This document shows, one piece after another, positions 11,670-22,972 of a stretch of 64,000 nt of DNA. The DNA lies in contig NC_088795.1 of assembly GCF_011386835.1 (NCBI RefSeq), positions 121,289,434 through 121,353,433 of the forward strand, written 5' to 3'. This DNA comes from Chrysemys picta bellii. Lineage: Eukaryota > Chordata > Testudines > Emydidae. Position numbers and translations under genes: made by a program. The notes below the pieces were generated by a model. That model saw nothing but the letters and a program-made list of their open reading frames with translations. It ran no database searches and was not told the origin of the DNA. Position 1 is the stretch's first letter; each line of letters begins with the position of its first letter.

Positions 11670-11990
11670 GCAGGACTCAGAAATTCTGGGTTGAATTTCT
11701 AGCTCTGCCACTAGGGTGACCAGATGTCCCGATTTTATAGGGACAGTCCTGATGTTTGGGTCTTTTGTTATATAGGCTCCTATTACTCCCCACCCCTGTC
11801 CCGATTTTTCACATTTGCTGTCTGGTCACCCTATCTGCCACATACTTTTTATGTGAGCTTGTGCAAATTTTTCCCGCTGGACCTCAGTTCCCCATCAGTA
11901 AATAATATTGATTCCTTTCCCCCACCCTTCATCTGTTGTTATTGGGTTTTTTTTTCAACTAAATTGTAAGTTGCCCAGGGCAGGGACTGT
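11670..11990 (+). repeat. MIR-type SINE split by a hAT-like MITE
   Basis: The left part (CAGGACTCAGAAATTCTGGGTTGAATTTCTAGCTCTGCCAC) and the right part (ATGTGAGCTTGTGCAAATTTTTCCC, CCTCAGTTCCCCATCAGTAAA) are the two halves of one MIR-like relic, in the order expected for the plus strand. The insertion between them duplicated TCTGCCAC. Confidence 0.7.
11712..11833. mobile_element. 122 bp hAT-like MITE with 8 bp TSD
   Basis: The element begins TAGGGTGACCAGA and ends TCTGGTCACCCTA, perfect 13 bp inverted ends. It is flanked by TCTGCCAC at 11704-11711 and 11834-11841, a perfect 8 bp duplication as made by hAT transposases. A copy in the opposite orientation lies at 30181-30303 and a relative starts at 28772. 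Confidence 0.85.
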
Positions 11991-12179
11991 TTCATGCTAT
12001 GGATACAATGCCTAGCAGAATGGGGCCCTGCCCTGAGCTGCAGCCTCTAAGTATTACTATAATGCACATAATAACACATGTTGCTCAACTGCTTGAAACC
12101 CAGACCAGTAAGGGGTTTTATCACTGCTTGCCATGCAACTATGGATGCCTTAAATACAATGCTACTGTCTCTCCCAGCC

Positions 12180-13108
12180 TGGACACCAACAGCCAGTGAA
12201 CACGCATGAAGCTCACACCTTGGCTTCCACCACCCAGTAACTTTTTGCAGGATGACTCCAACACCCTCCCAATCCCAGATTTTTCCAAAATTGTCCGTGG
12301 TGTAGTGTCCAGCCTTCTCCTGCAACACTCACAGAAGTTATTAAGTTTGCTGCTCCTTTAAAGAGACAGCAAACTGCATCTCATTAATTTAAGTGAGGTT
12401 TGACTAACACCTCTTCTTTCAATCACAGAACCGTGTTGATTTACGTTAAAAGTTATGTTAAAAGTAAAGCAAATGTATTAATCAAAAAGGCATAGATTTA
12501 AGTGATACTACACATTAGGAATTAAGATAGAAAGTTTGCATATAAACAAGAGTAAAAATACATTTCTAAGACTAAAACTTAATTTCAGCCTAAGAAGATT
12601 TCTCATCTAAACTCAGCTCCCTTGGTTGGAGGAGCCAATGTTCTGTGTCAAGAGCTCTGGCCTCTTTACTCCCTCAAGTGATGGATGCAAAAACACCTTT
12701 TTCTCTCTCCTTATACCCTCCCAAAGTCCACTGATCCTGCTCCAAGAGGCAGGAATACCTATTGGGGCAGTGCAGTGTCCATCCCCCATACAGATTGTTA
12801 AGTAGTCATCCTTCCTAATTGCTTTCCTGATGGCTTTGCTTCCCTTGCATGTAAATGTGCTTTCCTTTGTCTTCGGTCACACCTTGCCTAATTTACACCA
12901 GAGACACATTCAAGAAAGCGGAAACACATTCCTTAGTCTGCAACAGGCTTGGCTTAGGCACTGCTTGCCAAATATATTTTAAGAACATGTTTCCAGCACA
13001 TGTCTATCAATTCCTCTCTGGGGTTACTGTACAGACATCATGCAAGAATATGAATGATCAGTGAGTTATTAGCTTTCCAATGCCACCTTTTTGGTATATA
13101 TTATGACA
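12180..13108 (-). mobile_element. Possible LTR (minus), limits uncertain
   Basis: The stretch has the texture of the antisense LTRs elsewhere in the window: an A-rich block (AAAGTAAAGCAAATGTATTAATC) followed by CT-rich sequence, and a right end ATTATGACA that would be TGTCATAA in reverse. No matching target duplication or left end was found. Confidence 0.35.
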
Positions 13109-13234
13109 CCAGTGTGCCAACTGGCACTGGGCTGCTCTTAAGGTCACACTGATGTCCTCCCAGTTTGTATCTCTGCTGCTTATTTCATCTCTCTGGGCAT
13201 AAGACTTTATATGTATTAATACTTAATGTCTCTT

Positions 13235-13345
13235 CACTGTCATTTAAAGCCCATCCTGCATCACTTTGCAGCATGGTTCTATCCTCTTGTGTTTGTTCCT
13301 CTTCCAGTTTTGGTGTCATCCATAAATTTGATTGCAGCAGAATTT
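13235..13345 (-). mobile_element. Small CR1/L3 LINE relic
   Basis: The plus strand carries GTGTCATCCATAAATTTGATTGCAGCA, preceded by a CCCATCCTGCATCACTTTGCAGCATGG block, resembling antisense CR1/L3 3' sequence in a very decayed state. Confidence 0.35.
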
Positions 13346-14823
13346 TCACCATAGAGAATTTTCATCCGACAAAGAAAAACACCTTTTAAGAGACTTCACT
13401 TCTTATGCATCAGCCCAAATAAGCAAACAAGTACAAGGGAACTGTGGCTGACATCCATGGGGCTCTACCAGTAGATTGACATATGCACAATTGAATCTTT
13501 CTAAAAGGATAAGACAGTTTTCTGTTTTAATAGCACGCGTCAGCACTATAACGGAATCAGCTCTGTGGACCACCTGGAAGTGGGTATGAGGACCTTATTT
13601 TGAGGGTCATTTATTTGTTAATCTGTGACCAGCTGGGAAGAGAATGCAAAATAAAATATAATGATCATGGTAGATGTTTTTATTGAATGCAGATGAGATG
13701 GAGTTCTTTTAAGGGTTTATTTTCTTTTCTTTTGGTAAATTTAGTTTTTGTTATTACATTTATCCAGAAAGAGCCAAATTTTTTCTGATCCTAGCATAAA
13801 ATGTGCCCATTATTATTATTATTTATTTTATTTTGGTTTCCTTTCTAATATATGAGAAAATTCAGGGGAAGAGAAATAGGGAAAAAACTGTAAAAGAATT
13901 AAATGGTTAAAGTCATATTTTAAACTCACTGCAGAAAATCTAATTTTAAATTGCTCTGAGGATTTCTGACAGAACACTTATCCTTTTGCCATTAGTGAAC
14001 TGATTCAAATATGGGCTCAGGTCGATAATGATAAAAATAATTACTGGTTGACAGAGATTCAGAGTCATAATTGAGATGAGTAGATGATTTTAGCCCATGA
14101 TCCATTAGAGGTAAAAACCCTAAGTTGCAATTTAGGAAAAGCATATTCTTCCACTCCTCTTTTTCTAATACGCTCCTATTTTAATCCATACATTAAATTT
14201 CAGTTTCTTCCTCTGCTACAGATACTTGTATGCAGTAACTTCTAAGAATGATACAGTGCCATGGTTCACAAAGGAGGATAACCAGAATGTTGAGATAAAC
14301 ATTGCTCAGAGCCATATTTGCAGAAAAATTCCAACCTTGCTAAATATTGTGAAAATGATCATAGAAGGCAGAGATGTGTGGGGCGGAGGGGAACTGACCA
14401 AAACACCCACTGCCTCTCTCTTGGCAAGTCCAGGATTTTTCTCTAGTCCTTTGGCTGGTCTAAATTCTAATATCTCCTGCATTTTTTGGTGCCATAGAAT
14501 AAACAGGTCCAGATTCTGGTGTCCTTAATCATGTTAAATAATAACTAGAAATGGTAATTAAATGAGCAAGTCTTTCATGGGTTGTTAGCTACTTTTAACA
14601 CAGTTTAGCAGCTGGAAGCAGAGAGGGGAGCCAGAGCCATGTGACTAGCCAGTCCTGCTCAGACCACTTGTAGTCCACAATCAAGGAAACACTAATCTAG
14701 ACTGCTTGGCGTTGGCAGATTCTCCTTCCCTAATGTTCACAAGTGTGATTTTTTGAGCACAAGTGGCCTATACAGGTTTTGCAGACAGTCATAGAGGGGG
14801 AAATATTCTGGACCTAATTCTTA
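13346..14823. other. AT-rich intergenic sequence, nothing recognised
   Basis: No gene or assigned repeat. There is a TTATTATTATTATTTATTTTATTTT run near 13811. The open frame at 14226-14528 has no family resemblance. Confidence 0.35.
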
Positions 14824-15336
14824 TAGAACCACAGAAATGTAGGGCTGGAAGGGACCTTAAGAGGTCATCTAATCCAGTCCCATATGCCGAGGCAGCACCA
14901 AGTAAATCTAGACCATCCCTGACAGGTGTTTCTTCAACCTGTTCTTAAAAACCTCCAGTCATGGGGAATCCACAACTTCCCTTGGAAGCCTATTCTAGTG
15001 CTTAACTACCCTTCTAGTTAGAAAGTGTTTCCTGAAATCTAACCTAAATCTCCCTTGCTGAGATTAAGCCCATTACTTCTTGTCCGATCCTCACTGGACA
15101 TGGAGAACAATTGATCACAGTTGTCTTTATAACCCTCCTTAACATATTTGAAGATTGATATCAAGTCACTCTTCAGTCTTCTTTTCTCAAGACTAAATCT
15201 GCCCAGTCTTTCCTCAGAGGTCAGGTTTTCTAAACTTTTTATCATTTTTGTTGCCCTCCTCTGGACTCTCTCCAGTTGCTCCACATCTTTCATAAAGTGT
15301 GGCGCCCAGAATGGGACATGGTACTCCAGCTGAGTA
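14824..15336 (-). mobile_element. CR1 LINE 3' fragment
   Basis: The minus strand encodes a stretch of CR1 ORF2 C-terminus, including MKDVEQLERVQRRATKMIKS and SEERLGRFSLEKRRLKSDLI (15293 down to about 15150). The plus-strand left end GGGCTGGAAGGGACCTTAAG followed by GAGGTCATCTAATCCAGTCC is the usual antisense 3' tail of CR1. It is 5' truncated, as CR1 copies normally are. Confidence 0.9.
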
Positions 15337-15889
15337 TTTATACAACGTCTTTCGGGCCATCTAAAGGGGCCTTAAAGTGGGAATAAATTAGAATTAAGGC
15401 CCCCTTGCACAGCCAGAGGCGTGTAAATAAGCCCTCCTTGCACTGCCAGAGGAGTGCCTTCGGGTAAATAAGAATCAAGCCATTTTTGTGGCAGCAGTGT
15501 TGTGAAGTATGGAGCAGCAGAGGAATCCTAATGTGATTTACAGGTGGCGTTTAACGATGGTCACAGCCCATTGGCTCTGGTCAGAAGGAAAGGAATGGAT
15601 TTGGCATAGGTGACATAGGTCAGTAATAAGCATTAGTAACACTGTCTCCTGGCATGTTTGCAATAACCTGCAAGTGTCTCTGCTCAAGTCAGCCCTTGCT
15701 GCGAGTTATTCTGCTGCATCCAACCAGAGCCAATCCAACCTTTTTATTTAAGATTCTCTTGGCTACTGCTGGGAAATGCATTGGTAATGCAATTAAACTG
15801 AAGCCAGAGCCAGATATCAACAAATTCCCCTGCATGGAAGGTTTAGCAGTAGCCAGAGGGGCGAAGGGACACCATTGTTTTTAGTGTGA
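15337..15889. other. Unassigned sequence with a short internal duplication
   Basis: Two related blocks, TAAGGCCCCCTTGCACAGCC followed by AGAGGCGTGTAAATAAG and TAAGCCCTCCTTGCACTGCC followed by AGAGGAGTG, lie side by side at about 15394-15470. They suggest part of an unrecognised LTR or DNA element. No gene was seen. Confidence 0.35.
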
Positions 15890-17281
15890 ACACTTTTAGG
15901 TCTCAAAAGTGCAAACACTTGTGTGCATGTGTAATCCTTCTGCCAGGTGCCATTGGCAGCAACATGGCTGGGTTCAGTGGCCAGGGGTTCCTCTTAACAA
16001 TACAAAACAGAACTGGCTTGAGCCACCAGCTAATAATTGGGGAAAACTTAACACCACCTCTGGGTTATTGCCACAAGGCAATACTTCTCCTCTCTCAAGC
16101 ACTGAGTCTGTGTATAACAAAAGAGAACTTTTATTAGGAGGGAAAGGGAACCTGGCATTAATTTGGGAAAACACCCAACCACTTGCAAAAGCATATGACC
16201 GTAAGCAAACCCAACCCCAGCATGTACTGGGCATTGTCCTTTGCCTCAGTCCAACGAATGAATGCCCCTTTAAGACATCACTCCCCTCTCTCTTGCAGCA
16301 CCCCACTCACAGTTGGTGGTCCTTGGTTAGAGTTCATGGGGGTTCACCTCCCTCTCCTGGAGCGGGGGTTGAGCAGGGGAATCAAGCCATGCCTCTGCTG
16401 CCACCACTGGCTGCTGTCCCTCTGCAGCTGCGGGCTACTGCTGCCATTGCTTCCCTGCCACTGCTGGCCACTGTCTCTCTGCTGCCACTAGCCACTGCTG
16501 CTTGCTCCTCCCACAATAGCACTTTCTGAGGTTCTACCATTTCAGCAAGTAGTGGGGAACTTCACGGCTAGTACAGTCTCTAAGCTGTCTTTCACTGTAC
16601 CCACACAAGGCCTACGGCTCAGCAATGATGTCACCTCTGGGAATCACCAGCCTGAAACGTGGACTTTCAATTAAGTCCAATCAGCTCTATCATTAAATTC
16701 TGGAAAGAAGCCAATCAAATAGCATCAAGGAGTCCTTGGGCAAAGTCTATGCTACCAGATAAGAACACCTGTCTCCCCCATCAACTCTCTCCTTTGCTGG
16801 GATATGGCATCCTTACCCTCTGGTTAGCAAGTGAGGTTCAGTTTAGGGTCACCCCCTAAATCAGGGCTTGCTTCTTTGTCCATATCAGCTATATTTTGCT
16901 TTTCCTGCAATCGAAGATCTGCCACTTTTTGTTCATGTTCAAACTATAGCTTGTTTTTCACTAATAGCATTCTCACTGCTTCTGCTTCAGCAGCTGCATC
17001 TGGGGCAGGTGAGGGCAGAGCCCCTGCTCACTGGTCATTGTCCATAAGCAAATCTCTCATTCTCTGATCTGAGCTATCCCCTTTAAGGGTTATTTTTCGT
17101 TCTTTACATAATTATTTAAATTTCTTTGAGTCACAATCCACATATGATTGTGATTCACTCATTGTCAGTCCTCTTCAACCACCAAAACTCTCAATATCAA
17201 ATTGCAATTATCTGAATAGCATGGGATTCTGATCCAAAGCTTAATTGACCTGGTTCTATGGATCCTGCCAACTACACCAAA
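15890..17281 (-). mobile_element. Putative internal region of a minus-strand endogenous retrovirus
   Basis: This region abuts the 3' edge (in element orientation) of the LTR at 17282-17992. Directly after the LTR, reading the minus strand, comes TTTGGTGTAGTTGGCAGGATC, where a primer-binding site starting with TGG would be expected. No continuous gag, pol or env frame is evident, and the longest plus-strand frame (15909-16529) is compositionally odd (Leu/Ala/Ser-rich) and not a recognised protein. The left limit and the identity of the internal part are uncertain. Confidence 0.4.
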
Positions 17282-17992
17282 TGTCACCATGCTTCAGTGG
17301 GTCACCGCTGAGGATACCAGATTTGGGACAAACTGATGAGAAATAGGGTAGACTCACCCCAGACTGGTGGTTATTCTATTATTAGGTATACCAAGCCAGA
17401 AACAAAAGTAAACTTCTGTCTCACCACACTCGTTCACAAGAAGTCCAAACTGCAGTCTCCTTAGGCATTCCAGCCCTTGTTTCACCACCCAGACACTAAA
17501 CTTTATGATGTGTGGCTACTTAAAACCAATTTCATCAAACAAAGGATTCTTCAGATCTCAAAAGATTAGCCACGTACGCAGGTCAATATATAACTCAGAT
17601 CTTAGCCAATAATCACACTGTTGTCAATCCTTTAATATCTAATATCTAAAGGTTTACTTGTAAGAGAAAAGAATAAGGAGCACATTGAAATGGTCAAAGA
17701 AATCACGTACATATGATCATTGCAAAGTTCTTGGATCAAGTTTGTAGCAGTGATGTTACAGACTCCTGGCTTATAAAGACTCTGATAATTTCCAAAAGAT
17801 TGGAAGGTCCTCACTCCTTTGGTTGTAATATTCCTGTTAGTGTCCGTCCATAGTCCAGAGATCAGAGCCGGAAAGAGGTAACTTTTCCATTGATACCTTA
17901 CATGACATATTTTGTACAAGATTTGTTTCAGTTGTATAACAGTGGCAAGATTAATGATATAACTGGTCATTTTTCAATCATACAGTGTCACA
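17282..17992 (-). mobile_element. LTR of an endogenous retrovirus (minus strand)
   Basis: The plus-strand ends are TGTCACC and GTGTCACA; in element orientation the LTR starts TGTGACACTGTATGATTG and ends GGTGACA. It is 711 bp and is followed in element orientation by a primer-binding-like segment, so it would be the 5' LTR of a copy truncated or decayed further on. Words shared with the LTR at 19138 (CTGGTGGTTATTC, ACCAAGCCAG, AGAAGTCCAAAC) show the two families are related. Confidence 0.7.
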
Positions 17993-18189
17993 TCTGGATA
18001 ATAAAGAATGGTTTATTAGATTAGGATAAATATTGGATGATTGGAGGAGTAAGTGACTAGACTGGTAATGATTCCGGGTCACCCATCTCAGATGATGAGG
18101 ATAACGATTTCTATTTCTGTAGCACATAGGAGCCCTAGATATGGAGCAGGACCCAACAAGAATGGTAGGGGAATGAAAAAAACAATCCT

Positions 18190-18752
18190 ATAGAAAGATA
18201 TTGGGACTGGGATATAAAGACTAGGATTGTTTACCTTAGAAAGGAGACAAATAAGAGGCATTCTGATAAAAGTATATAAAATAATGAATGGCCTAGAGAA
18301 GGGACATTGGGAGCTTGTGCTCTCCCAGTCTCCCAAAAAACGAACAAGGTGAAAGATGGCAAATTAAAAATTAATATAAGGAAATACTTCTACACAATGC
18401 ATAGACTGTGGAACTCATTGCCATATGTGGTTGTTGAGGCCAAGAATTTAGCAAGATTCACAGAGGGATTGGTCATTTGTATGGTAACAAGAATAATCCA
18501 AGTTCTAATGGTTAATGCTAAGAAAATTTTGGAAGGGATATTAAATCTCATGCATTAGGGTTTAAGACAGTCTCTCAGTATTCTGGGTTAAGATGAGACC
18601 TCCATGGGAGCAAATTATCCCGTTTCTGCCTATCGTGGGGTTTCTTGCAGCTTCCTCTGAAGCATCCAGTACTAGCCGCTGTTTGAGACAGGATATGGAC
18701 TAGATGAGGCTTTGGTCTGATCCAGTGTGACAATTCCTGTGTACCTATGACT
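18190..18752 (+). mobile_element. CR1 LINE 3' fragment (old)
   Basis: Plus-strand sequence matches the CR1 ORF2 end and 3' UTR: AGGAAATACTTCTACACAATGC, then GGAACTCATTGCC, and a tail with GACTAGATGAGGCTTTGGTCTGATCCAGT. The same order is clearer in the younger copy at 47300-47660. Stops and shifts are frequent. Confidence 0.75.
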
Positions 18753-18769
18753 ATGTGGGTGGGAATGAA

Positions 18770-18990
18770 TGGGGTAAATCAGAGTGAGTCAAATCAGTGA
18801 ATGAAAGGTGAGGTGGTGTCGTGTGGGGGTGGGGTGTGTGTGAGAAACATATGGGAAGTGTGTTTTTGTGATGTGGATGTGATGTGCATCCACACATAAG
18901 AAAGTCGAGAATGTGTATGTGTGTGTGTAATGCATCAGAGTGACATAAGAGGTGTGAGTGAGTGAGAGACATAGGGAGTCCGTTCAGAGG
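18770..18990. repeat. GT-rich low-complexity stretch
   Basis: The plus strand is dominated by GTGTG, GGGTG and GTGAGTGAGTGAGAGAC words. The open frame on its complement (Pro/His/Thr-rich) is a product of this composition. Confidence 0.7.
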
Positions 18991-19137
18991 TGTGCAATAG
19001 GTAGGGGGTGCCTGGGCATGCGGAAGGGAGACACCTGTATTTATGGTGGAGGGGGTGGGTAACAGATTTTTGCCTGGGCTAATTTGTTTTCTTGCCAACT
19101 TTTTAATGCTGATGAAATAGCAATAAAACTGTAGGAG

Positions 19138-20205
19138 TGTGACGGTGCTGCCCGTGGGAGCCAGCTGAGCTCACTCAATCAGGGTGCACTGCAAACAAAA
19201 CGGGGCAGACAAACCCCAAATGCTGGTGGTTATTCCAATACTTAGATTTACCAAGCCAGCACAAAACAGCTTCTGTAGTACCTCACTGGTTACTCAGAAG
19301 TCCAAACAACGCAATTCCCTTAAAGTACCCAGCCTCAGGCCTCCATCCTGACACACCTGTCAAACATATGATGATGATTACTGAAAATCTTATCTCATCA
19401 TATAATCCCAAAGGATCAGCCACATACCCAGGTCCAATTATAACTTAGATCTTACCCAAAATACACACTATAGCCAATTCTTATTAACTAAGCTAAAATT
19501 TATTAAAAAAGAAAAGAGAGAGTGTGTTGGTTAAAAGATCACTATACATACAGACTTGAATTCAATTCTTGAGGTTCAGATACATAGCAGAGATGAGCTT
19601 GTAGTTGTCAAAAGTCCTTTTAGATATAATTCATAGGTTATAGTCCAATGTCCATATTCAGGGTGGCTCCAGTCAATGACTGGGGATCTCAATCCTTGTG
19701 GCTTAACCAGATTGGCTTGAAGCCCAAAGCAGATCTGAGATGAAGTAGGATCATGTCCCAGGGTTCTTACACATTTCCAGCAGCCTTTCAGCCTAAGAAA
19801 ACAATAGGCTTAATTCACCTTCTCTCAAACATCCTGGCAATTAGCACAGGGTAATCTATCCATTAAACAGTTCAGATACAGGTTACCACAACCTTCAAAG
19901 AGACATATAGACAATAATACTATTTCACTCAAGTATCATCATAAATGTTAATATTCCTTTTTCGATCTTTGATTTAAAGTTATAGCAATAGTCAAGACTT
20001 GTTTGCTTACATCACAAGACCTGAGCAAACATCTACCCTTGAGATCTCTAACAATGCAGACTTGCATTTCAAAGCTCTATTCATTTACATATCTTCCTAT
20101 CTAGTCCTTAAGGTTCACCCATGGGTCAGGTCAGTCTGAGTTAATTCACTCTGTCGGGCCCTGTCACCTTTCAATTAAATATTATATTACACTCATAACA
20201 TCACA
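19138..20205 (-). mobile_element. Solo LTR (minus strand), 5 bp TSD
   Basis: The 1068 bp segment starts TGTGACGG and ends AACATCACA. AGGAG flanks it on both sides (19133-19137 and 20206-20210), a perfect 5 bp target duplication. On the minus strand an AATAAA lies in TTTTTAATAAATTTTAGC (plus-strand 19494-19512), indicating minus orientation. No coding region is attached. Confidence 0.8.
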
Positions 20206-20333
20206 AGGAGCTTCCTGCAAACTGACAAAATCCACCAGACATGAGTATAACTGTTCCTGGTACTATCTACAATTGATTCTCTCAGTCTTAAACGTACATT
20301 CCTACAATCCAGTCTCTTTGGGGAAAAGTGAGT

Positions 20334-20365
20334 ATTTATTTATTTATTTATTTTATTTTATTTTA
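20334..20365. repeat. (TTTA)n / (TTTTA)n microsatellite
   Basis: Repeated TTTA passing into TTTTA units. A similar tract lies at about 30712-30733. Confidence 0.85.
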
Positions 20366-21439
20366 GAGATTTTTAGAGTTTAATTCTGACAACTGAATCC
20401 CCTCCTTATACCTTAGGTCCCACCCATGCTGTGGGAAGTGCAATGCTTGGGTTATACTGTTTTCTACTTGCCTTGAATGTATTTTGAGCCATCCTGCACT
20501 GTGCCTTCAAGGGCAGACCAGGCCAGAGGGGTGAATGTATATAAATGAGGGCAGAATTTGATCCACTGAGCTTAATTCCGCTAAATAAAAGGAAAATGAA
20601 CAAACTGTCTCACACTACATGTTTAGTATAGTGCTTAGTATAAAGGGAACATGGTCTCAGTTGGGATCTCTAAGTGCTGCTGTAATACAGAATGCTGGCC
20701 CTTTAACTTTCTGAGTGTCAGATGCTCACAGGGCAAAGACAGTCAAACCAGGCACAGCATTTCTGTTAAAACACTAGGGCCAGATCCTCAGCTAGTGTAA
20801 ACTGGAAGAGGTCTGTTGAAGTCAGCTGAGAAGTTGGCCCTTTATTGTCTTCTGTTTGATACTGTTATATAGGATCTCATTCACTGCATAGGACAGCTTG
20901 TCTGTTGGGACAGGCAAATGAATTATATACAACATACAATAACATTTTAAATGCATAAAATCTTTTTCAGAAAGAAAGCTGATCTAATGTAGTGGCTCCC
21001 CAGAATACTTCCTTTGGAGAAATAATTGATAGCTGTGGTTATTTCCAAAATAATCGGAATAAGTATTCCCAGAATGACAGACAATCATTACTTTATTTTA
21101 TTAGTATTTGACATTAGGGTCAAGTTGTTACAAAAACAAATAGCAGAGCTAATGCAGCTACTGAAAGCTGGATACAGTGGTTTACAGAATGATTTGGGAG
21201 AACCTAATAAACTGGGCTTCTTTTGTTGATCTGCTTAGCTGCCAAAAATGTAAATTACAGAATCTGTGGTATGTAAATAAGTGCAGGGAACCTGAAAAAT
21301 TGTATTGTGGAGAGGAAAAAGTAATCCAGGGAAGAAATTTGGTCCAGGCATAGTAATGGGAGACAATGGGAAGGACATTAGAGGGCACTGTAGGAAAAAG
21401 CGATAGGACATAGGAAACCTTTTAGGACCCAAACATTTA
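20366..21439. other. Intergenic sequence with small repeat relics
   Basis: A short inverted-repeat relic of the GGGCCAGATCCTCAG type occurs at about 20777-20845 (AGGGCCAGATCCTCAGC ... AGAAGTTGGCCCT). No gene was seen. Confidence 0.4.
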
Positions 21440-21548
21440 GGGATCAGTTCTGCAACCCTTACTCACCTTGAATAGCATTGAAATGAACACTTCTAATCAT
21501 GTGATCAGGTGCCACTCGAGGTAAGTAAGGGTTGTAGATTTTGCCCCT
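21440..21548. repeat. Miniature palindromic repeat
   Basis: GGGATCAGTTCTGCAACCCTTACT at the left is mirrored by AGTAAGGGTTGTAGATTTTGCCCC at the right, around about 60 bp. It is the same type as the short palindromes at 2333, 9301 and 33361. Confidence 0.6.
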
Positions 21549-22289
21549 TTAACTGGTGGAAATTAAGAGATTTAATGGGGAAAAAAATCAACAGTTCTAG
21601 AGACAATTTGGGCCAAATTCAACCATCAAATAAAATCTGAGCAAATCCATCAGTTTCAGGGAGGTTAGAGTGGAGCATACCCAGAGATGATCGGAAAAGA
21701 GCCATACAAATGGAATGCCTCTCCTTAGAATTTTTTTTAATTAATTGCTTATGACCTTTGTTGTAGTTATCACACATGTCTATGGTGCACTTCACCATAG
21801 CGTTTTGGTACCCAGCATGGATCTTGCATTCCTCAGATCTAGAAGTAAGTATTGGAGCAGCATGGAGGCAGGAGATGTTCATGTAAATGTCTCCTGCCTC
21901 TGCACATCTGGGAAGCAAAAGGGGTTCCCATTCTGTTGATCCCCAGAACCTACCTGGTTGCCTCACCCATTCCAAATTCCAGGAAGAACCAAATGCTTCA
22001 GCAGACCCTAGTGGTATTTTCCTGTCCTGTTGGCCCCTCCTGTGGGCTTCTCTGTGGGAGGGGGTAGTTACCCTTTGATTACATTACCATACAGTGCCGT
22101 ATTTTACTTACAATTATATTTGATAGTCATCAGTGTAAGTCAGTCTACTATGATTAGAGGGCTTGATTCTCTGTTAGGCCAAGATCCACTCAGCACTACA
22201 GGGCTGTTCTACAGTCTGCAAGGAGGTTATTGTCCCCAATGGACCATATGCTAGCTGGTGCGCAGCACGCTCTGGCCACATCCCTCCCA
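21549..22289. other. Intergenic sequence without recognised gene
   Basis: Near 21811-21910 there are mirrored GGAGGCAGGAGATGTTCATG and CATGTAAATGTCTCCTGCCTC-like words, a small hairpin. No gene or assigned element was seen. Confidence 0.35.
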
Positions 22290-22972
22290 TGCCCCTGTTG
22301 TGATCAAGATTCAAAAGTGTTAACGTGACCCTGTCACTATACAACACTAAACAGTTAAACATGGCTCAGGGTTTCAAATACAGAGACCTCGGCCTGCTTA
22401 GTGCCATGGCAAACACATAATTAAACATTTGTGGGGGGAGGGATAGCTCAGTGGTTTGAGCACTGGCCTACTAAACCAAGGGTTGTGAGTTCAATCCTTG
22501 AGGGGGCCACTTAGGGATCTAGGACAAAATCAGTACTTGGTCCTGCTAGTGAAGGCAGGGGGCTGGACTTGATGACCTTTCAAGATCCCTTCCAGTTCTA
22601 GGAGATGGGATATCTCCATTAATTATTATTATTTAAACCTTTTATTAAAGATACAAAAAAGAAGGAAAAACAATTAAAGTACTTGAAATATGAAGTATTA
22701 GGTAAAGGCTTTTGTTTTAACAATACTCCTTATTCCCTTTCCCTTTTAGCTGTAAAGAGTTTCTATGAGGAAAACATCATTGTTTTGGGGGAAAAGGGTA
22801 AAAGTAAGCTGAGACGGGCTGGAGCTGTTGTTATTACTATTGTTATTGTTGTTAAAGTCCAGTCCACTTGTAAGAAGGCAAAACAAGACAAACACACACA
22901 CAAGGGAAAAGAGAAGAACAGCGAAGAGAGAAACACAGATTTCCATCTCCGGTGCTGACTCTCACTTGCAAC
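22290..22972 (-). mobile_element. LTR-like repeat (minus), homologous to 26760-27660
   Basis: This segment is the reverse complement of part of the repeat at 27300-27640. Shared blocks include ATACAGAGACCTC, CCATGGCAAACACA, AACCTTTTATTAAAGAT and GGGCTGGAGTTGTTGTTAAAGTCC-like sequence. It is interrupted by the SINE at 22432-22636, and the hAT element at 22973 lies at its right side. The AATAAA on the minus strand (in CTTTAATAAAAGG) supports an LTR or retroelement 3' end. True limits unknown. Confidence 0.55.
22432..22636 (+). mobile_element. tRNA-derived SINE (Cry type of turtles)
   Basis: The head is tRNA-like with an A-box (AGCTCAGTGGTTTGAGC) and a B-box (GGTTGTGAGTTCAATCC), followed by GAGGGGGCCACTTAGGGATC, then GGACTTGATGACCTTTCAAG and TTCCAGTTCTAGGAGATGG, and a tail of ATTAATTATTATTATT. 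This is the layout of cryptodiran polIII SINEs. It sits inside the LTR-like repeat at 22290-22972; TTAAAC/TTTAAAC at the junctions may be the target duplication. Confidence 0.85.

Noticed and set aside
15909..16529. 206-codon open frame on the plus strand
   Set aside because: It lies in the putative internal part of a minus-strand retroviral element, overlaps other frames, and has a Leu/Ala/Ser-rich biased composition with no recognised domain.
18751..19098. 115-codon His/Pro/Thr-rich frame on the minus strand
   Set aside because: It is produced by the GT-rich low-complexity stretch.
22441..22516. Genuine tRNA gene
   Set aside because: A- and B-box-like words are present, but the sequence continues into the SINE body and tail and does not fold as a complete tRNA.
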